Program-made: the position numbers and the translations under genes | Shown here: positions 29,508 to 38,808 of the stretch, piece after piece | Position numbering within the stretch: the first letter of the stretch is position 1 | How the letters are laid out: the number at the start of each line of letters is the position of its first letter | The notes under the pieces: generated by a model | What the model was told of the DNA's origin: nothing | Databases searched by the model: none | What the model saw: the letters and a program-made list of their open reading frames with translations, nothing else | From: Actinomadura violacea | GTDB taxonomy: Bacteria > Actinomycetota > Actinomycetes > Streptosporangiales > Streptosporangiaceae | Reading direction: 5' to 3' | DNA length: 64,000 nucleotides | NCBI RefSeq assembly: GCF_017573465.1 | Contig: NZ_JAGEPF010000003.1 | Location: 310,001 to 374,000, forward strand

Positions 29508-30570
29508 GTCTCCCCTGTCCTGCTACGGCTGGGACGAGACCCTGGAGCAGGTTTTCCTTCCGCACCGCGCGGCCGGGCTGGTGCCGGCGCGGGTCGCCGC
29601 CGTCGACCGCGGCCTGTGCGACGTGGTGACCGAGTCGGGTCCGGGCCGGGCGTCGGCCGGGCCGCTCGCCGCACCGGCCGATCCCGCGGCGGCGCCGTGC
29701 ACGGGCGACTGGGCGGCGCTGCGCCCGGACGGCCCGGACGGGCGTCCGGTGCTGGCGGCGCTGCTGCCGCGCCGCACCGCGATCGTCCGGTCGTCGGCGG
29801 CGCGGGACTCGCGCGGCCAGGTGCTGGCCGCCAACGTCGACACCGTCGCGATCGCGGTGCCGGCGCCCGATCCCGATCTCGGGCGGCTCGAGCGGCTGCT
29901 CGCGCTGGCCTGGGAGAGCGGCGCGCGGCCGGTGGTGGTGCTGACCAAGGCCGACCGGGCCGCGTCGCCGGCCGACACCGAGGCGGAGGTCGCTTCGGCC
30001 GCTCCGGGCGTGGACGTGGTGGCGTGCAGCGCCGCGACCGGCGCGGGCGTCGACGTGGTCGCGGCGGTGCTGTCGGGCACGGTGGTGCTGGTCGGGCCGT
30101 CGGGTGCGGGCAAGTCCACGCTCGGCAACGCGCTGCTGGGCGGCGAGGTGCTCGCCACGGGCGCCGTCCGCGAGTCCGACGGCAAGGGCCGGCACACCAC
30201 GGTGCGGCGGGAGCTGCTGCCGCTGCCGGGCGGCGGGGTCCTGATCGACACGCCGGGGCTGCGGGGCGTGGGGCTGTTCGACGCCGCCGACGGGCTGCGG
30301 CGGGCGTTCGCCGACGTCGAGGACCTCGCCGAGGGCTGCCGGTTCGGTGACTGCGCGCACATGAGCGAGCCGGGCTGCGCGGTCCTGGCGGCGGTGGCGG
30401 ACGGGTCGCTGCCGCAGCGGCGCCTGGACAGCTACCGCAAGCTGCTGCGGGAGAACGCGTGGATCGCCTCGCGGTCGGACGCGCGGCTGCGCGCCGAGGA
30501 GCGCGACAAGTGGAAGGCCGTGAGCCGGTGGCAGCGGCGGATGTACAAGGAGCGGGGGTACGGCAAGTGA
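29491..30570 (+). CDS. rsgA: ribosome small subunit-dependent GTPase RsgA
   Basis: A 359-residue circularly permuted GTPase that acts in late 30S maturation. An OB-like N-terminus starts YGWDETLEQVF; the permuted GTPase has VVLTKAD (G4), GPSGAGKST (P-loop) and DTPGLRG (G3). The C-terminal zinc site is CRFGDCAHMSEPGC. TTG 29491 is the only usable start ahead of conserved YGWD, with AAAGGG 10 nt upstream. The stop overlaps the GNAT start as GTGA. A hairpin covers the start codon. Confidence 0.92.
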   Translation: MSSFNGSPLSCYGWDETLEQVFLPHRAAGLVPARVAAVDRGLCDVVTESGPGRASAGPLAAPADPAAAPCTGDWAALRPDGPDGRPVLAALLPRRTAIVRSSAARDSRGQVLAANVDTVAIAVPAPDPDLGRLERLLALAWESGARPVVVLTKADRAASPADTEAEVASAAPGVDVVACSAATGAGVDVVAAVLSGTVVLVGPSGAGKSTLGNALLGGEVLATGAVRESDGKGRHTTVRRELLPLPGGGVLIDTPGLRGVGLFDAADGLRRAFADVEDLAEGCRFGDCAHMSEPGCAVLAAVADGSLPQRRLDSYRKLLRENAWIASRSDARLRAEERDKWKAVSRWQRRMYKERGYGK

Positions 30571-31109
30571 GCGGGACGTGGGCGACGCGGCCGGAGACGG
30601 CGGCGGACGGGCCGGCGGTGCGCCGGGTCGTGGAGGCGGCGTTCCCGACCGCCGAGGAGGCCGATCTGGTGGACGCGCTGCGCGGTGACGCGGCGTGGCT
30701 GCCGGGCCTGTCGTTCGTGGCGGAGGACCCGGCCGGGCGGGTCGCCGGGTACGCGCTGCTGACGCGGTGCCGGGTCGGCGGCGCGGACGCGCTGGCGCTG
30801 GCGCCGGTGGCGGTGCTGCCGGAGTACCAGCGGCGCGGTGCGGGCGGCGCGGCGGTCCGCGCGGCGCTGGCCGCGGCGGCGGGCCGGGGCGAGCGGCTGG
30901 TGGTGGTGCTGGGGCATCCGGCCTACTATCCGCGGTTCGGGTTCGTGCGGGCGTCGTCGCTGGGGATCTCGGCGGCGTTCGAGGTGCCGGACGAGGCGCT
31001 GATGGCGCTGGTGCTGGACGGGCCGTCCGGTGCCGGGGCGTCCGGTGCGGTGCCGTCCGGTGCGGTGCCGTCCGGTGTGATCGAGTACGCGACGCCCTTC
31101 GGGGTGTGA
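30567..31109 (+). CDS. GNAT family N-acetyltransferase
   Basis: A 180-residue acetyltransferase. PVAVLPEYQRRGAGGAAVRAAL holds the acetyl-CoA pyrophosphate-binding motif (RRGAGG), and VVVLGHPAYYPRFGFVRAS is the typical C-terminal half of YhbS-like GNATs. GTG overlaps the rsgA stop. The C-terminus has SGA repeats from a 15-bp tandem duplication. The substrate is unknown; coupling to rsgA suggests, weakly, a ribosomal or housekeeping target. Confidence 0.87.
   Translation: MSGTWATRPETAADGPAVRRVVEAAFPTAEEADLVDALRGDAAWLPGLSFVAEDPAGRVAGYALLTRCRVGGADALALAPVAVLPEYQRRGAGGAAVRAALAAAAGRGERLVVVLGHPAYYPRFGFVRASSLGISAAFEVPDEALMALVLDGPSGAGASGAVPSGAVPSGVIEYATPFGV
31025..31078 (+). repeat. 15-bp in-frame tandem repeat in the GNAT gene
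   Basis: GTCCGGTGC recurs four times with 15-bp spacing, giving the repeated SGA/SGV peptides close to the C-terminus. Confidence 0.75.
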
Positions 31110-31115
31110 GCGTGC

Positions 31116-31150
31116 GGGCCGCGCCCCCGCGTGAGGCGGGGGCGCGGCCC
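31116..31150. terminator. bidirectional hairpin terminator
   Basis: Perfect 15-bp arms around loop GTGAG, between the convergent GNAT and ABC permease genes; no T-tract. Confidence 0.7.
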
Positions 31151-31158
31151 GTGCCGGG

Positions 31159-31994
31159 TCACCGGCCGCGCCGCTGGAAGGTGCGGACCGACAGCGGCGC
31201 GAACACCGCGATCAGCGCGAGCGACCACAGCAGCGTCGCGGTGACGGGGTGCGCGAGCGGCCAGGCGAGGTCCCGGCCGCCGGTGGGGGCGCCGGGGTTG
31301 CCGAACAGCTGCCGGGACGCGGCGGTCGCGGCGCTGACGGGGTTCCAGTCGGCGATGGCCTGCAGCCAGGAGGGCATGCCGCCGGTGGGGACGAAGGAGT
31401 TGGACAGCATGGTGACGGGGAACACCAGCGGGACGAACTGGTCGGCGGTCTGCTCGTTGCGCACCACCAGCCCGAGGTAGCAGCCGGCCCAGCCGAGCGC
31501 GTGCCGCATCAGCAGCAGCAGCAGGAACGCCTCGGCGGTGGGCCAGAGGCCGCGGTGCGCGTGCCAGCCGACGATCAGGCCGGTGGCGGCCATGATGACC
31601 AGCGCGAGGATCCCGTGGATCAGGTCGGCGCCGGCCTGCCCGAACGGGACGGCCGAGCGCGCCATCGGCATGGAGCGGAACCGGTCCATGACGCCGCGGG
31701 AGGCGTCGGTGGCGACCCGCAGGGTGACGGCCATGACGGAGGTGAACGACACCATGACGAACAGGCCGGGCATCAGGTACTCGCGGTAGTTGCCGCCGCC
31801 GGGGACCTTGATGGCGCTGCCGAACACGTACCCGAACAGCACCACCATCACGGCGGGGAAGATCAGCGCGGCGATCAGCTCGCCGGGTTCCTGGCGCAGC
31901 CGCGACAGTTCGCGTCCGACGAGGGTGAGGCCGTCGGCGGCGGCCCAGCGCAGCCGCTCGGGCAGCGGCGGGCGGGCGGTGAGGGCGGGGGCGG

Positions 31995-31998
<4 letters not shown>
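31159..31998 (-). CDS. ABC-2 type permease (DrrB-like exporter subunit)
   Basis: A 279-residue membrane protein with six predicted helices (LIAALIFPAVMVVLFGYVFG, ALVIMAATGLIVGW, LLWSLALIAVFAPLSV). The conserved TMLSNSFVPTGGMPSWLQAIADWNPVS stretch is typical of daunorubicin-resistance-type ABC-2 permeases. The ATG overlaps the ATPase gene stop (ATGA). Together they form a drug or lipid exporter, controlled by the divergent TetR. Confidence 0.9.
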
Positions 31999-33008
<1,010 letters not shown>

Positions 33009-33035
33009 CTTCGCCTCCATTGGGTACGCCGTACG

Positions 33036-33072
33036 CGGTTGGATGACGTCAGGGTAGACAACCGAGTACGAT
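33036..33072. promoter_or_regulatory. TetR operator/promoter region between DrrAB-like genes and tetR
   Basis: CGGTTG (33036-33041) and CAACCG (33059-33064) flank the palindrome TGACGTCA (33044-33051). GTACG-NN-GTACGC occurs twice (33024-33036 and 33066-33078 region). ATGACG (33043-33048) and TACGAT (33067-33072), 18 bp apart, form a plausible tetR promoter, so a bound regulator would block it. Confidence 0.55.
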
Positions 33073-33132
33073 GTACGCAACCAGACGCGTGGGACGGGCC
33101 GGGCCGCTCCCGCGGGCGGCGGAGGGAGCACG

Positions 33133-33843
33133 GTGGCGGACGTGGAGGCGGTCAGCATCTTCGCGGTCCCCGAACGGCAGGGGCGGGGGCCCAAGCCCGC
33201 CTACAGCCGCGCGCGGATCACCGAGGCGGCGGTGCGGGTCGCCGACGCCGACGGGCTGGAGGCGGCGTCGATGCGGCGGATCGCCGCCGAGCTCGGCACC
33301 GGCGCGATGTCGCTGTACCGCTACGTCCCCTCCCGCGACGACCTGATCGAGCTGATGTACGACCACGTCATCGGCGCCCTGGGGATCCCGGACCGGCCGA
33401 GCGGCGACTGGCGCGCCGACCTGGCGCTGGTCGCCCGCAACACCCGCGAGGTGTGGCTGGCGCACCCGTGGCTGGCCGACCTGCACCGCGCCCGCCCGAC
33501 GTTCGGCCCGAACCAGCTGCGGATCCTGGAGTTCGCCTTCGGCGCGCTGGACGTCGGCATCCCGGTGGACGACATCATCACGCTGGTGACCATGCTGAAC
33601 GGCTACGTCCTCACCACCGTCCGCGCCGAGATCGAACGGGAGCGCGAGCGGCGCCGCACGGGAATGACGATGCAGGACCTGATGCGCCAGAGCTCCCCCT
33701 ACGTCCAGCAGCTGCTCGACGCCGGCGAGCACCCGATGTTCGCCCGGGTGGTGAAGGACGCGGCGCTGCCGCACATGGAGCCCGACGAGCAGTTCGCCTA
33801 CGGGCTGGAGCGCGTCCTGGACTGCATCGCCTCCCGCCTGTGA
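33133..33843 (+). CDS. TetR family regulator, C-terminal TetR_C_1-like
   Basis: A 236-residue regulator. YSRARITEAAVRVADADGLEAASMRRIAAELGTGAMSLYRYVPSRDDLIELMYDHV is the DNA-binding domain; the C-terminal half fits the actinobacterial tetracyclin-repressor-like domain. GTG start 33133. Divergent from the DrrAB-like exporter and presumably its drug-responsive repressor. Confidence 0.9.
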   Translation: MADVEAVSIFAVPERQGRGPKPAYSRARITEAAVRVADADGLEAASMRRIAAELGTGAMSLYRYVPSRDDLIELMYDHVIGALGIPDRPSGDWRADLALVARNTREVWLAHPWLADLHRARPTFGPNQLRILEFAFGALDVGIPVDDIITLVTMLNGYVLTTVRAEIERERERRRTGMTMQDLMRQSSPYVQQLLDAGEHPMFARVVKDAALPHMEPDEQFAYGLERVLDCIASRL

Positions 33844-33873
33844 CGCCCGCGCGCGGCGCCGGCCGGCCCGGGG

Positions 33874-34422
33874 TCAGGGCAGGCGGTAGGCGCCGGAGGC
33901 GAGCCCGTCGGCGACGGCACGGGCGGTCTGCTCGGGGGTGAGCGCCGCGGAGTCCAGGACGTGGTGCTCGTGGTCGCCGAGGTCGGCGAACTCCTCGAAC
34001 ATCCGCAGGACGGGCCCGGGGTCGGTGAGCGCGCCTGGCCCGCGGCCGGTGGCGCGGGCCAGGACGGTGTCGCGGGGCGGGCGCAGCACGACGTAGTGCA
34101 GGGGGACGCCGGCGTCCGCGGCGGCGCGGCGGAACGGGTCGAGGAACCACGGGCCGACGACGCCGTCGAACACCACGTGGTAGCCGCCTTCGGCGTATCC
34201 GGCGGCCGCGGCGGCCTGGACGGCGACGACGGTCTCGTTCTGCCGCTGGGCCTCGGGCAGGTAGGGCGGGACGGCGCCCTGGGCGATGAAGGCGAAGAAG
34301 TCGTCGCCGTGCAGCCGCACGCTCGGCGCGAGCCGCGCGGCGAGCAGCCGGGCGACGGTGCTCTTGCCCGCGCCGCACGGCCCGGTCAGCACGGTGACCG
34401 TCCCGCGTTCCCGATCCGTCAT
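33874..34422 (-). CDS. P-loop small-molecule kinase, chloramphenicol phosphotransferase-like
   Basis: A 182-residue P-loop protein: TVLTGPCGAGKSTVARLLA is Walker A, LHGDDFFAFI the substrate-binding Asp region, VVFDGVVGPWFLDPFRRAA the Walker B-like strand, and LARATGRGP the lid Arg. The layout matches AAA_33/CPT-like kinases acting on small molecules. ATG 34422 has GGGAG a few nt upstream. The natural substrate is unknown; phosphorylation of an antibiotic is only one option. Confidence 0.8.
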   Translation of the reverse strand: MTDRERGTVTVLTGPCGAGKSTVARLLAARLAPSVRLHGDDFFAFIAQGAVPPYLPEAQRQNETVVAVQAAAAAGYAEGGYHVVFDGVVGPWFLDPFRRAAADAGVPLHYVVLRPPRDTVLARATGRGPGALTDPGPVLRMFEEFADLGDHEHHVLDSAALTPEQTARAVADGLASGAYRLP

Positions 34423-34797
34423 CCGCTCCCCCGCGCGGTCGGTGGGTGCCGCGCCCGCCGGCCACGCTACGCCCGCGAGGGCGTCACCGGCGACCGGGTT
34501 TCCGCTCCCGCCCGGTCCGGCGCCGGGGGCGGCCGCGGCGGGGTCCGTTTGCGCCCGGGGACGCCGCATGTCGGGTCGGGCGACGGGTTCGGTGAGAATT
34601 CCACGTCCGGATCCGGCCACGCGCGCGGGGAGTATCGGCCCCGGCGCGGGGCGCCGGGCGCACGGCAGGAACTCATGGGGCGCGGGGTGCTGCGTTAAAG
34701 ACGCAGCACGTTCCGTTCCCGGCCGGGAATTACCATAGGCCGGCGCGGGCGCGCAAGGTGTCGAAGCGGCCACGGTAATGCACCGGGGAAGGCGATA
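34423..34797. other. non-coding stretch with a 9-bp hairpin
   Basis: No credible gene. A perfect stem GTGCTGCGT-TAAAG-ACGCAGCAC lies at 34687-34709 without a T-tract. The stretch ends in the promoter of the TenA-like gene. Confidence 0.55.
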
Positions 34798-34826
34798 TTG
34801 GGTGTGTGCGGTGTTTCGGTTAGGTT
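34798..34826 (+). promoter_or_regulatory. promoter of the TenA-like gene
   Basis: TTGGGT (34798-34803), 17-bp spacer, TAGGTT (34821-34826). This gives a leader of about 130 nt. Confidence 0.55.
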
Positions 34827-34962
34827 CTGCTGTTAGCGCGTCGCATCGCGCGTCCGCGGGGCGGTGGCCCTTCGGGCGCGCCGCCGGGCCGAAATGCCGC
34901 CGGAGCCCGCTGTGACGTGCGGTGATGTCGGGCACGAAATGGCCGCAGATCATTGGAGAATC

Positions 34963-35661
34963 ATGACCTCGCTCGCTGGATCCGCCGTATCGGCCGACCT
35001 CCTCGCGCACGCCCGCCGAACGCTGGACGACAGCGCGTTCTTTTCCGACCTGCGGGCGGGAAAGGCGCCGATCGAAGTGGTCCGCGACGTTTTCGGGCAG
35101 TACTACCTGTGGCGGAACCAATTCCACCGGTGGCTCGGCGTGTGCGTGGTGAAGAGCCCGGCGTTCGGCACCGAGTTCGACGCCTCCCGCGTCCTGTCCG
35201 GGCTGACCGAGCACATCGAGGAGGAGGTCGGCGGGGACCACCACGGGCTGGCGGTGCGGATGCTGCGGGCGCTCGGCGTGCAGCGGCCGTCGTCGGTGTC
35301 GCCGCTGCCGGTGACCGCCGCGTACTGCGCGTCGTTCCCGGCGCGGTTCCTCGCGCCCGAGCGGGACGGCGCGGAGGCGGTCGCGGCGCTGGCGGGCCGG
35401 GAGATCGCCAGCCCCGTCCGCAACCGCGTGGTGATCGACGCGCTCGCCGGCCGGTACGGGGTGGCGTCGGGGCTGGAGTTCCTCACCCTGCACGAGACCA
35501 AGGGGCCCGGGCAGTTCGCGGCGCTGTGGGACATCCTGCTCAACGGCTACTTCGCCGACGAGGCGCTGATGCTGGGCGCGGCGCGGCGGGAGATCGCCGA
35601 GCACGTCGCGTTCTGGGACGAGGTGTACACCCACCTGTCCCCCGCCCTCACCCCGGCCTGA
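34963..35661 (+). CDS. TenA/PqqC-like (heme-oxygenase fold) protein
   Basis: A 232-residue all-helical protein of the TenA/PqqC/iron-containing redox enzyme superfamily. FGQYYLWRNQFHRWLG and LTEHIEEEVGGDHHGL give helix 1-3 signatures with acidic and His residues that may bind iron; LHETKGPGQFAALWD and EIAEHVAFWDEVYTHL complete the bundle. GGAGAA precedes the ATG at 34963. The metal set does not exactly match the CADD/UndA spacing, so oxygenase activity is uncertain. It stands alone with its own promoter. Confidence 0.75.
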   Translation: MTSLAGSAVSADLLAHARRTLDDSAFFSDLRAGKAPIEVVRDVFGQYYLWRNQFHRWLGVCVVKSPAFGTEFDASRVLSGLTEHIEEEVGGDHHGLAVRMLRALGVQRPSSVSPLPVTAAYCASFPARFLAPERDGAEAVAALAGREIASPVRNRVVIDALAGRYGVASGLEFLTLHETKGPGQFAALWDILLNGYFADEALMLGAARREIAEHVAFWDEVYTHLSPALTPA

Positions 35662-35679
35662 CCCTCCGCCTGAATCGCC

Positions 35680-35709
35680 CCCGCGCGGCCCGGCGCCGGG
35701 CCGCGCGGG
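35680..35709. terminator. 30-bp perfect palindrome, bidirectional terminator
   Basis: A perfect palindrome centred at 35694/35695 between the convergent TenA-like and quinone-reductase genes. Confidence 0.65.
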
Positions 35710-35743
35710 TCGTCGCGCTGCGGGTCGTCGCGTGCCGGGGCGG

Positions 35744-36742
35744 TCAGCGGCCGGTGGTGACGACGATCTTGCCGACCTGCGCGCCGGCCTCCAGGTAGCG
35801 GTGCGCCTCGACGATCTCGTGCAGGCCGAACAGGCGGTCGACGGCGGGGGTGAACGCGCCGGTGCGCAGGCCGGAGGCGACGAACGCCTCGGCGCGGCGC
35901 AGGCGCGCCGGGTCGGTGGTCGTCTCGTGGAGGGTGTAGGTCCGCATGTTCAGCGCGGGCATGCCGAGCGCGAACCCCGGGTAGGGGGTCGGTTCGCCGC
36001 TGAGCGCCCCGTACTCCAGCAGGGTGCCGCCTGGTGCGACGGCCCGGGCCAGGTCGAGCACGCCGGGCCCGGCGACGGCGTCGAACACCAGCTCCGCGCC
36101 GTGTCCGCCGGTCAGGTCCAGGACGCGCGGGGCGACGTCGTGCCCGCGGGTGACGATCACCTCGGCGGCGCCGGCCGCGAGCAGCGCGTCCTTCTTGGCG
36201 GGGGTGCGGGTGACGGCGATCGGGCGGGCGCCGGCGCGGACGGCGACCCGGATCGCGGCGAGGCCGACGCTGCTGGACGCGGCGGTCAGCACGGCGGTGT
36301 CGCCGGCGCGCAGCCCGCCGGTCTCCACCAGCGCCCCGTAGGCGGTCAGGTACGGCATCCACACCGCAGCGCCGCCGACGGCGTCCAGGCCCTCGGGGCG
36401 CCGCACGACGGCGGCCGCGGGGACGATCGCCTCGTCGGCGTAGACGCCGTAGTCGTTCATGGAGAAGGCTGGGACGACGCTGACCGGCTCGCCTGCGCGG
36501 AAGGCGGTGACGCCGGGGCCGGCGGCCTCGACGGTCCCGGCGGCCTCGGCGCCGAGCCGGGCGGGGAACCGCCTGACCGGCTCGATGTAGGTGCCGGCGC
36601 GGAACAGCGCCTCGGCGCGGTTGAGCCCGATCACCTCGACGCGGACCAGCAGCTCGCCGGGGCCGGGGTCGCCGGTCCGCGCGTCCTCCAGCCGCAGCAC
36701 CTCGGGTCCTCCGAGTTCGTGGAACCGCACCGTGGTGGTCAT
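35744..36742 (-). CDS. zinc-independent MDR / quinone oxidoreductase
   Basis: A 332-residue medium-chain dehydrogenase: N-terminal GroES-like domain (LLVRVEVIGLNRAEALFRAGTY, GAEAAGTVEAAGPGV), then a Rossmann domain where AASSSVGLAAIRVA replaces the GxGxxG glycine motif, as in quinone oxidoreductases. The catalytic and structural zinc cysteines are missing, favouring a zinc-independent NADPH enzyme. It is divergent from an ArsR-type regulator over a repeat-rich spacer and so probably inducible by quinones or electrophiles. Confidence 0.9.
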   Translation of the reverse strand: MTTTVRFHELGGPEVLRLEDARTGDPGPGELLVRVEVIGLNRAEALFRAGTYIEPVRRFPARLGAEAAGTVEAAGPGVTAFRAGEPVSVVPAFSMNDYGVYADEAIVPAAAVVRRPEGLDAVGGAAVWMPYLTAYGALVETGGLRAGDTAVLTAASSSVGLAAIRVAVRAGARPIAVTRTPAKKDALLAAGAAEVIVTRGHDVAPRVLDLTGGHGAELVFDAVAGPGVLDLARAVAPGGTLLEYGALSGEPTPYPGFALGMPALNMRTYTLHETTTDPARLRRAEAFVASGLRTGAFTPAVDRLFGLHEIVEAHRYLEAGAQVGKIVVTTGR

Positions 36743-36808
36743 CGCGCATCGCCCTTCCCGTGCCGGCGGGCGGCGCGGCGCGCCGCCCGGGAGGGATCAC
36801 CCAACCCG

Positions 36809-36859
36809 AAAGTACGATCACTGTCAAACTTTGATGGTTGTCGTACTTTGATGGTCGTC
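36809..36859. promoter_or_regulatory. nested operator: long inverted repeat plus direct repeats
   Basis: AAAGTACGA (36809-36817) and TCGTACTTT (36841-36849) form a perfect inverted repeat with a 23-bp spacer. ACTTTGATGGTTGTC (36828-36842) recurs as ACTTTGATGGTCGTC (36845-36859) with 17-bp period. Strong candidate for ArsR-type regulator binding. Confidence 0.65.
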
Positions 36860-36885
36860 CTAGGATGCGGTGCGGGAGGTGCGGC

Positions 36886-37224
36886 ATGGCGGTGGTGCGC
36901 GAGGGCGGGCGGGACCGGGTCCCGCCGCATCCCGACGTGCGGGAGGTGGGGCTGCAGCGGGTGCTGGAGGCGCTGGTGGACCCGGTCCGCCGGCGGATCG
37001 TGGCCGCGCTGGACGCGGCGGGCGCCGATCTGAGCTGCGGCGCGATCGATCTGTCGGTCAGCAGGTCGACCGCGACCCACCATTTCCACGTGCTGCGCGA
37101 GGCGGGGCTCATCCGCCAGTACTACGTCGGCACGTCGCGGATGAACGCGCTGCGCCGCGAGGAGTTCGACGCGGTGTTCCCGGGGCTGCTGGACGCCGTG
37201 GCCGCCGAGCACGCCCGCACCTGA
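36886..37224 (+). CDS. ArsR-type winged-helix regulator
   Basis: A 112-residue regulator: LQRVLEALVDPVRRRIVAALDAAG is the ArsR-like opening, and DLSVSRSTATHHFHVLREAGLIRQYYVGTSRMNALRREEF the recognition helix and wing. ATG 36886 is chosen because GGGAGGT lies just upstream; the ATG at 36865 lacks one and adds a CGRC stretch. Divergent from the quinone reductase, its likely target. No metal-binding cysteine box is present in the chosen form. Confidence 0.87.
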   Translation: MAVVREGGRDRVPPHPDVREVGLQRVLEALVDPVRRRIVAALDAAGADLSCGAIDLSVSRSTATHHFHVLREAGLIRQYYVGTSRMNALRREEFDAVFPGLLDAVAAEHART

Positions 37225-37286
37225 CAGCCCCCTGCCCGCCGGTTTTTCGGTTGCGGGGGCCGGGGGCGCGCGGGCAGTGTCGCGGT

Positions 37287-38063
37287 ATGGACGGCGAGGT
37301 TCTGCGCTACTACGAGCGCGGCGAGGAGGACCGGCGGCTGCGCGAGGGCAACGGCCGGCTGGAGCTGTGGCGAACGCAGGACGTGCTGCGCCGGGTGCTG
37401 CCCGCGCCGCCGGCGCGGGTCGTGGACGTCGGCGGAGGCCCGGGGGTGCACGCCGAGTGGCTGGCCGCCGACGGCCATGAGGTGGAGCTGGTGGACCCGG
37501 TCCCGCTGCACGTGGAGCGGGCCGCGGGGATCCCCGGGGTGACCGCGCGGCTCGGCGACGCCCGTGACCTGCGGCTGCCGGACGCGTCCGCGGACGCGGT
37601 GCTGCTGCTCTGGCCGCTGTACCACCTGGTGGAGCGCGCCGACCGGGTGCGGGCGCTGCGGGAGGCGGCGCGGGTGGTGCGGCCCGGCGGTGTGGTGGCG
37701 GCGGCGACGATCGGCCGGCACGCGGCGCTGCACGACATGCTCCGCACGCGCCGCTACCAGGGCGAGCGGGCGGTCGTGGACGCCTCGGTCGCGACCGGTG
37801 TGCTGCGTCCCGCGCCCGGGATGGGGTTCACGACCGCCTACCTGCACGAGGCGGACGAGCCGCCGCGCGAGTTCGCCGACGCGGGGCTGCCCGGCGCCCG
37901 CTCCTACGGGCTGGAGGGCACGGCGTGGCTGTTCGGGAACCTCGGCGAGCTGCTGGATGAGGATCGCGCGACGCTGCTGGAGGCGCTGCGCGCGGTGGAG
38001 TCGGTGCCGTCGCTGATCGGGGTGAGCGGGCATGTGGTGACGGTGGCGGCCCGCCCGGCGTGA
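37287..38063 (+). CDS. class I SAM-dependent methyltransferase
   Basis: A 258-residue methyltransferase: ARVVDVGGGPGVHAEWLAADGHEVELVDP is motif I with the following acidic residue, ARLGDARDLRLPDASADAVLLLWPLYHLVE motifs II/III, VRPGGVVAAATIG the post-motif. Best resembles UbiE/COQ5-type small-molecule methyltransferases. No strong ribosome site before ATG 37287. The substrate is not indicated; it is convergent with the RNA-ligase-like gene. Confidence 0.9.
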   Translation: MDGEVLRYYERGEEDRRLREGNGRLELWRTQDVLRRVLPAPPARVVDVGGGPGVHAEWLAADGHEVELVDPVPLHVERAAGIPGVTARLGDARDLRLPDASADAVLLLWPLYHLVERADRVRALREAARVVRPGGVVAAATIGRHAALHDMLRTRRYQGERAVVDASVATGVLRPAPGMGFTTAYLHEADEPPREFADAGLPGARSYGLEGTAWLFGNLGELLDEDRATLLEALRAVESVPSLIGVSGHVVTVAARPA

Positions 38064-38116
38064 ACCGGGGGCCGCCCCTCGCCGTCCGCCGCTCCTGGCC
38101 GTGCGCCGCGGCGGGG

Positions 38117-38677
38117 TCAGGGGGTGGGGAAGTCACGGCGTTTGATCTTGGCTTTGGCGCAGGCGGGGTCGGCGGGGTCGCGCCAGAACACGATGCCCTC
38201 GTAGGGGTGGGCGTGCAGCCAGGCGGCCAGGCCGTCGTGGTCGCGGGGGACCTCGCCGAGGTCGTCGGCGCCGTGCGGGACGAGGGTGTGCTCGGCGGCG
38301 CCCTCCGGGTTCCCGTTGATCTTCGGGCCGATCAGCTCGTAGGTGCCGGGTGCGCGGCCGTCACCGCCGGCGGCGTCCAGGGCGGCGCGCAGGTGCTTCC
38401 AGAACGCCGACTGCTCGGCGGGCTCCCATCCGATGGTCTTGCCGGTGGCGGGGTCCTCGCTGAGGGGGACGAAGCCGGGCGGCGCGGGCCGGCCGGCCTT
38501 CACCTCGCGGCGGGCGTGCCAGCGGGCGCCGTCGAAGCGGACGCAGGTGCCGTCGTACTTGCGGGTGGCGCGGCCCTCGCCGGCCGCCACCCACGCGCAG
38601 GACGGGTCGGTGACGCGGGTGACGTGGCGGGGGTCGCCGTCCCAGTCGCGGACGAACAGTGTGGGGATCTTGCGCAT
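38117..38677 (-). CDS. RNA-ligase-fold nucleotidyltransferase (DUF5565-like)
   Basis: A 186-residue protein with the covalent nucleotidyltransferase motifs of RNA ligases: motif I RKYDGTCVRF with Lys40 as the predicted AMP-accepting lysine, motif III TYELIGPKING (112-122), motif IV EGIVFWRD (160-167), motif V AKAKIKR (174-180). It contains only the catalytic core, with no partner domain. ATG 38677 is chosen over a frame extension to 38713. It lies 55 bp downstream of two tRNA genes on the same strand, suggesting a tRNA or RNA repair role (inference). Confidence 0.8.
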   Translation of the reverse strand: MRKIPTLFVRDWDGDPRHVTRVTDPSCAWVAAGEGRATRKYDGTCVRFDGARWHARREVKAGRPAPPGFVPLSEDPATGKTIGWEPAEQSAFWKHLRAALDAAGGDGRAPGTYELIGPKINGNPEGAAEHTLVPHGADDLGEVPRDHDGLAAWLHAHPYEGIVFWRDPADPACAKAKIKRRDFPTP

Positions 38678-38731
38678 GCGGGCGGTGCCTTCCCGGTGGC
38701 CGGTCGGCCGCACCGCGGCGGCGGTGCGGGG

Positions 38732-38804
38732 CCTCCCCGGCAGGAGTCGAACCTGCGGCGCCCGGTTCCGGAAACCGGTGCTCTGTCCTCTGAGCTACGG
38801 GGAG
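38732..38804 (-). tRNA. tRNA-Arg (anticodon CCG)
   Basis: A full 73-nt cloverleaf: acceptor CTCCCCG/CGGGGAG, D stem GCTC/GAGC, anticodon stem CCGGT/ACCGG with loop TTCCGGA, T stem GCAGG/CCTGC with loop TTCGACT, discriminator G. Reads CGG codons. CCA is not encoded. Confidence 0.93.
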
Positions 38805-38808
38805 CGGG

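Noticed and set aside
34687..34709. Hairpin as a small RNA gene or intrinsic terminator
   Set aside because: There is no T-tract, and no promoter could be matched to it.
34963..35661. Assignment as a CADD-type diiron oxidase
   Set aside because: The final HxxxDxxH spacing is not met (Trp at the Asp place), so only fold-level similarity is claimed.
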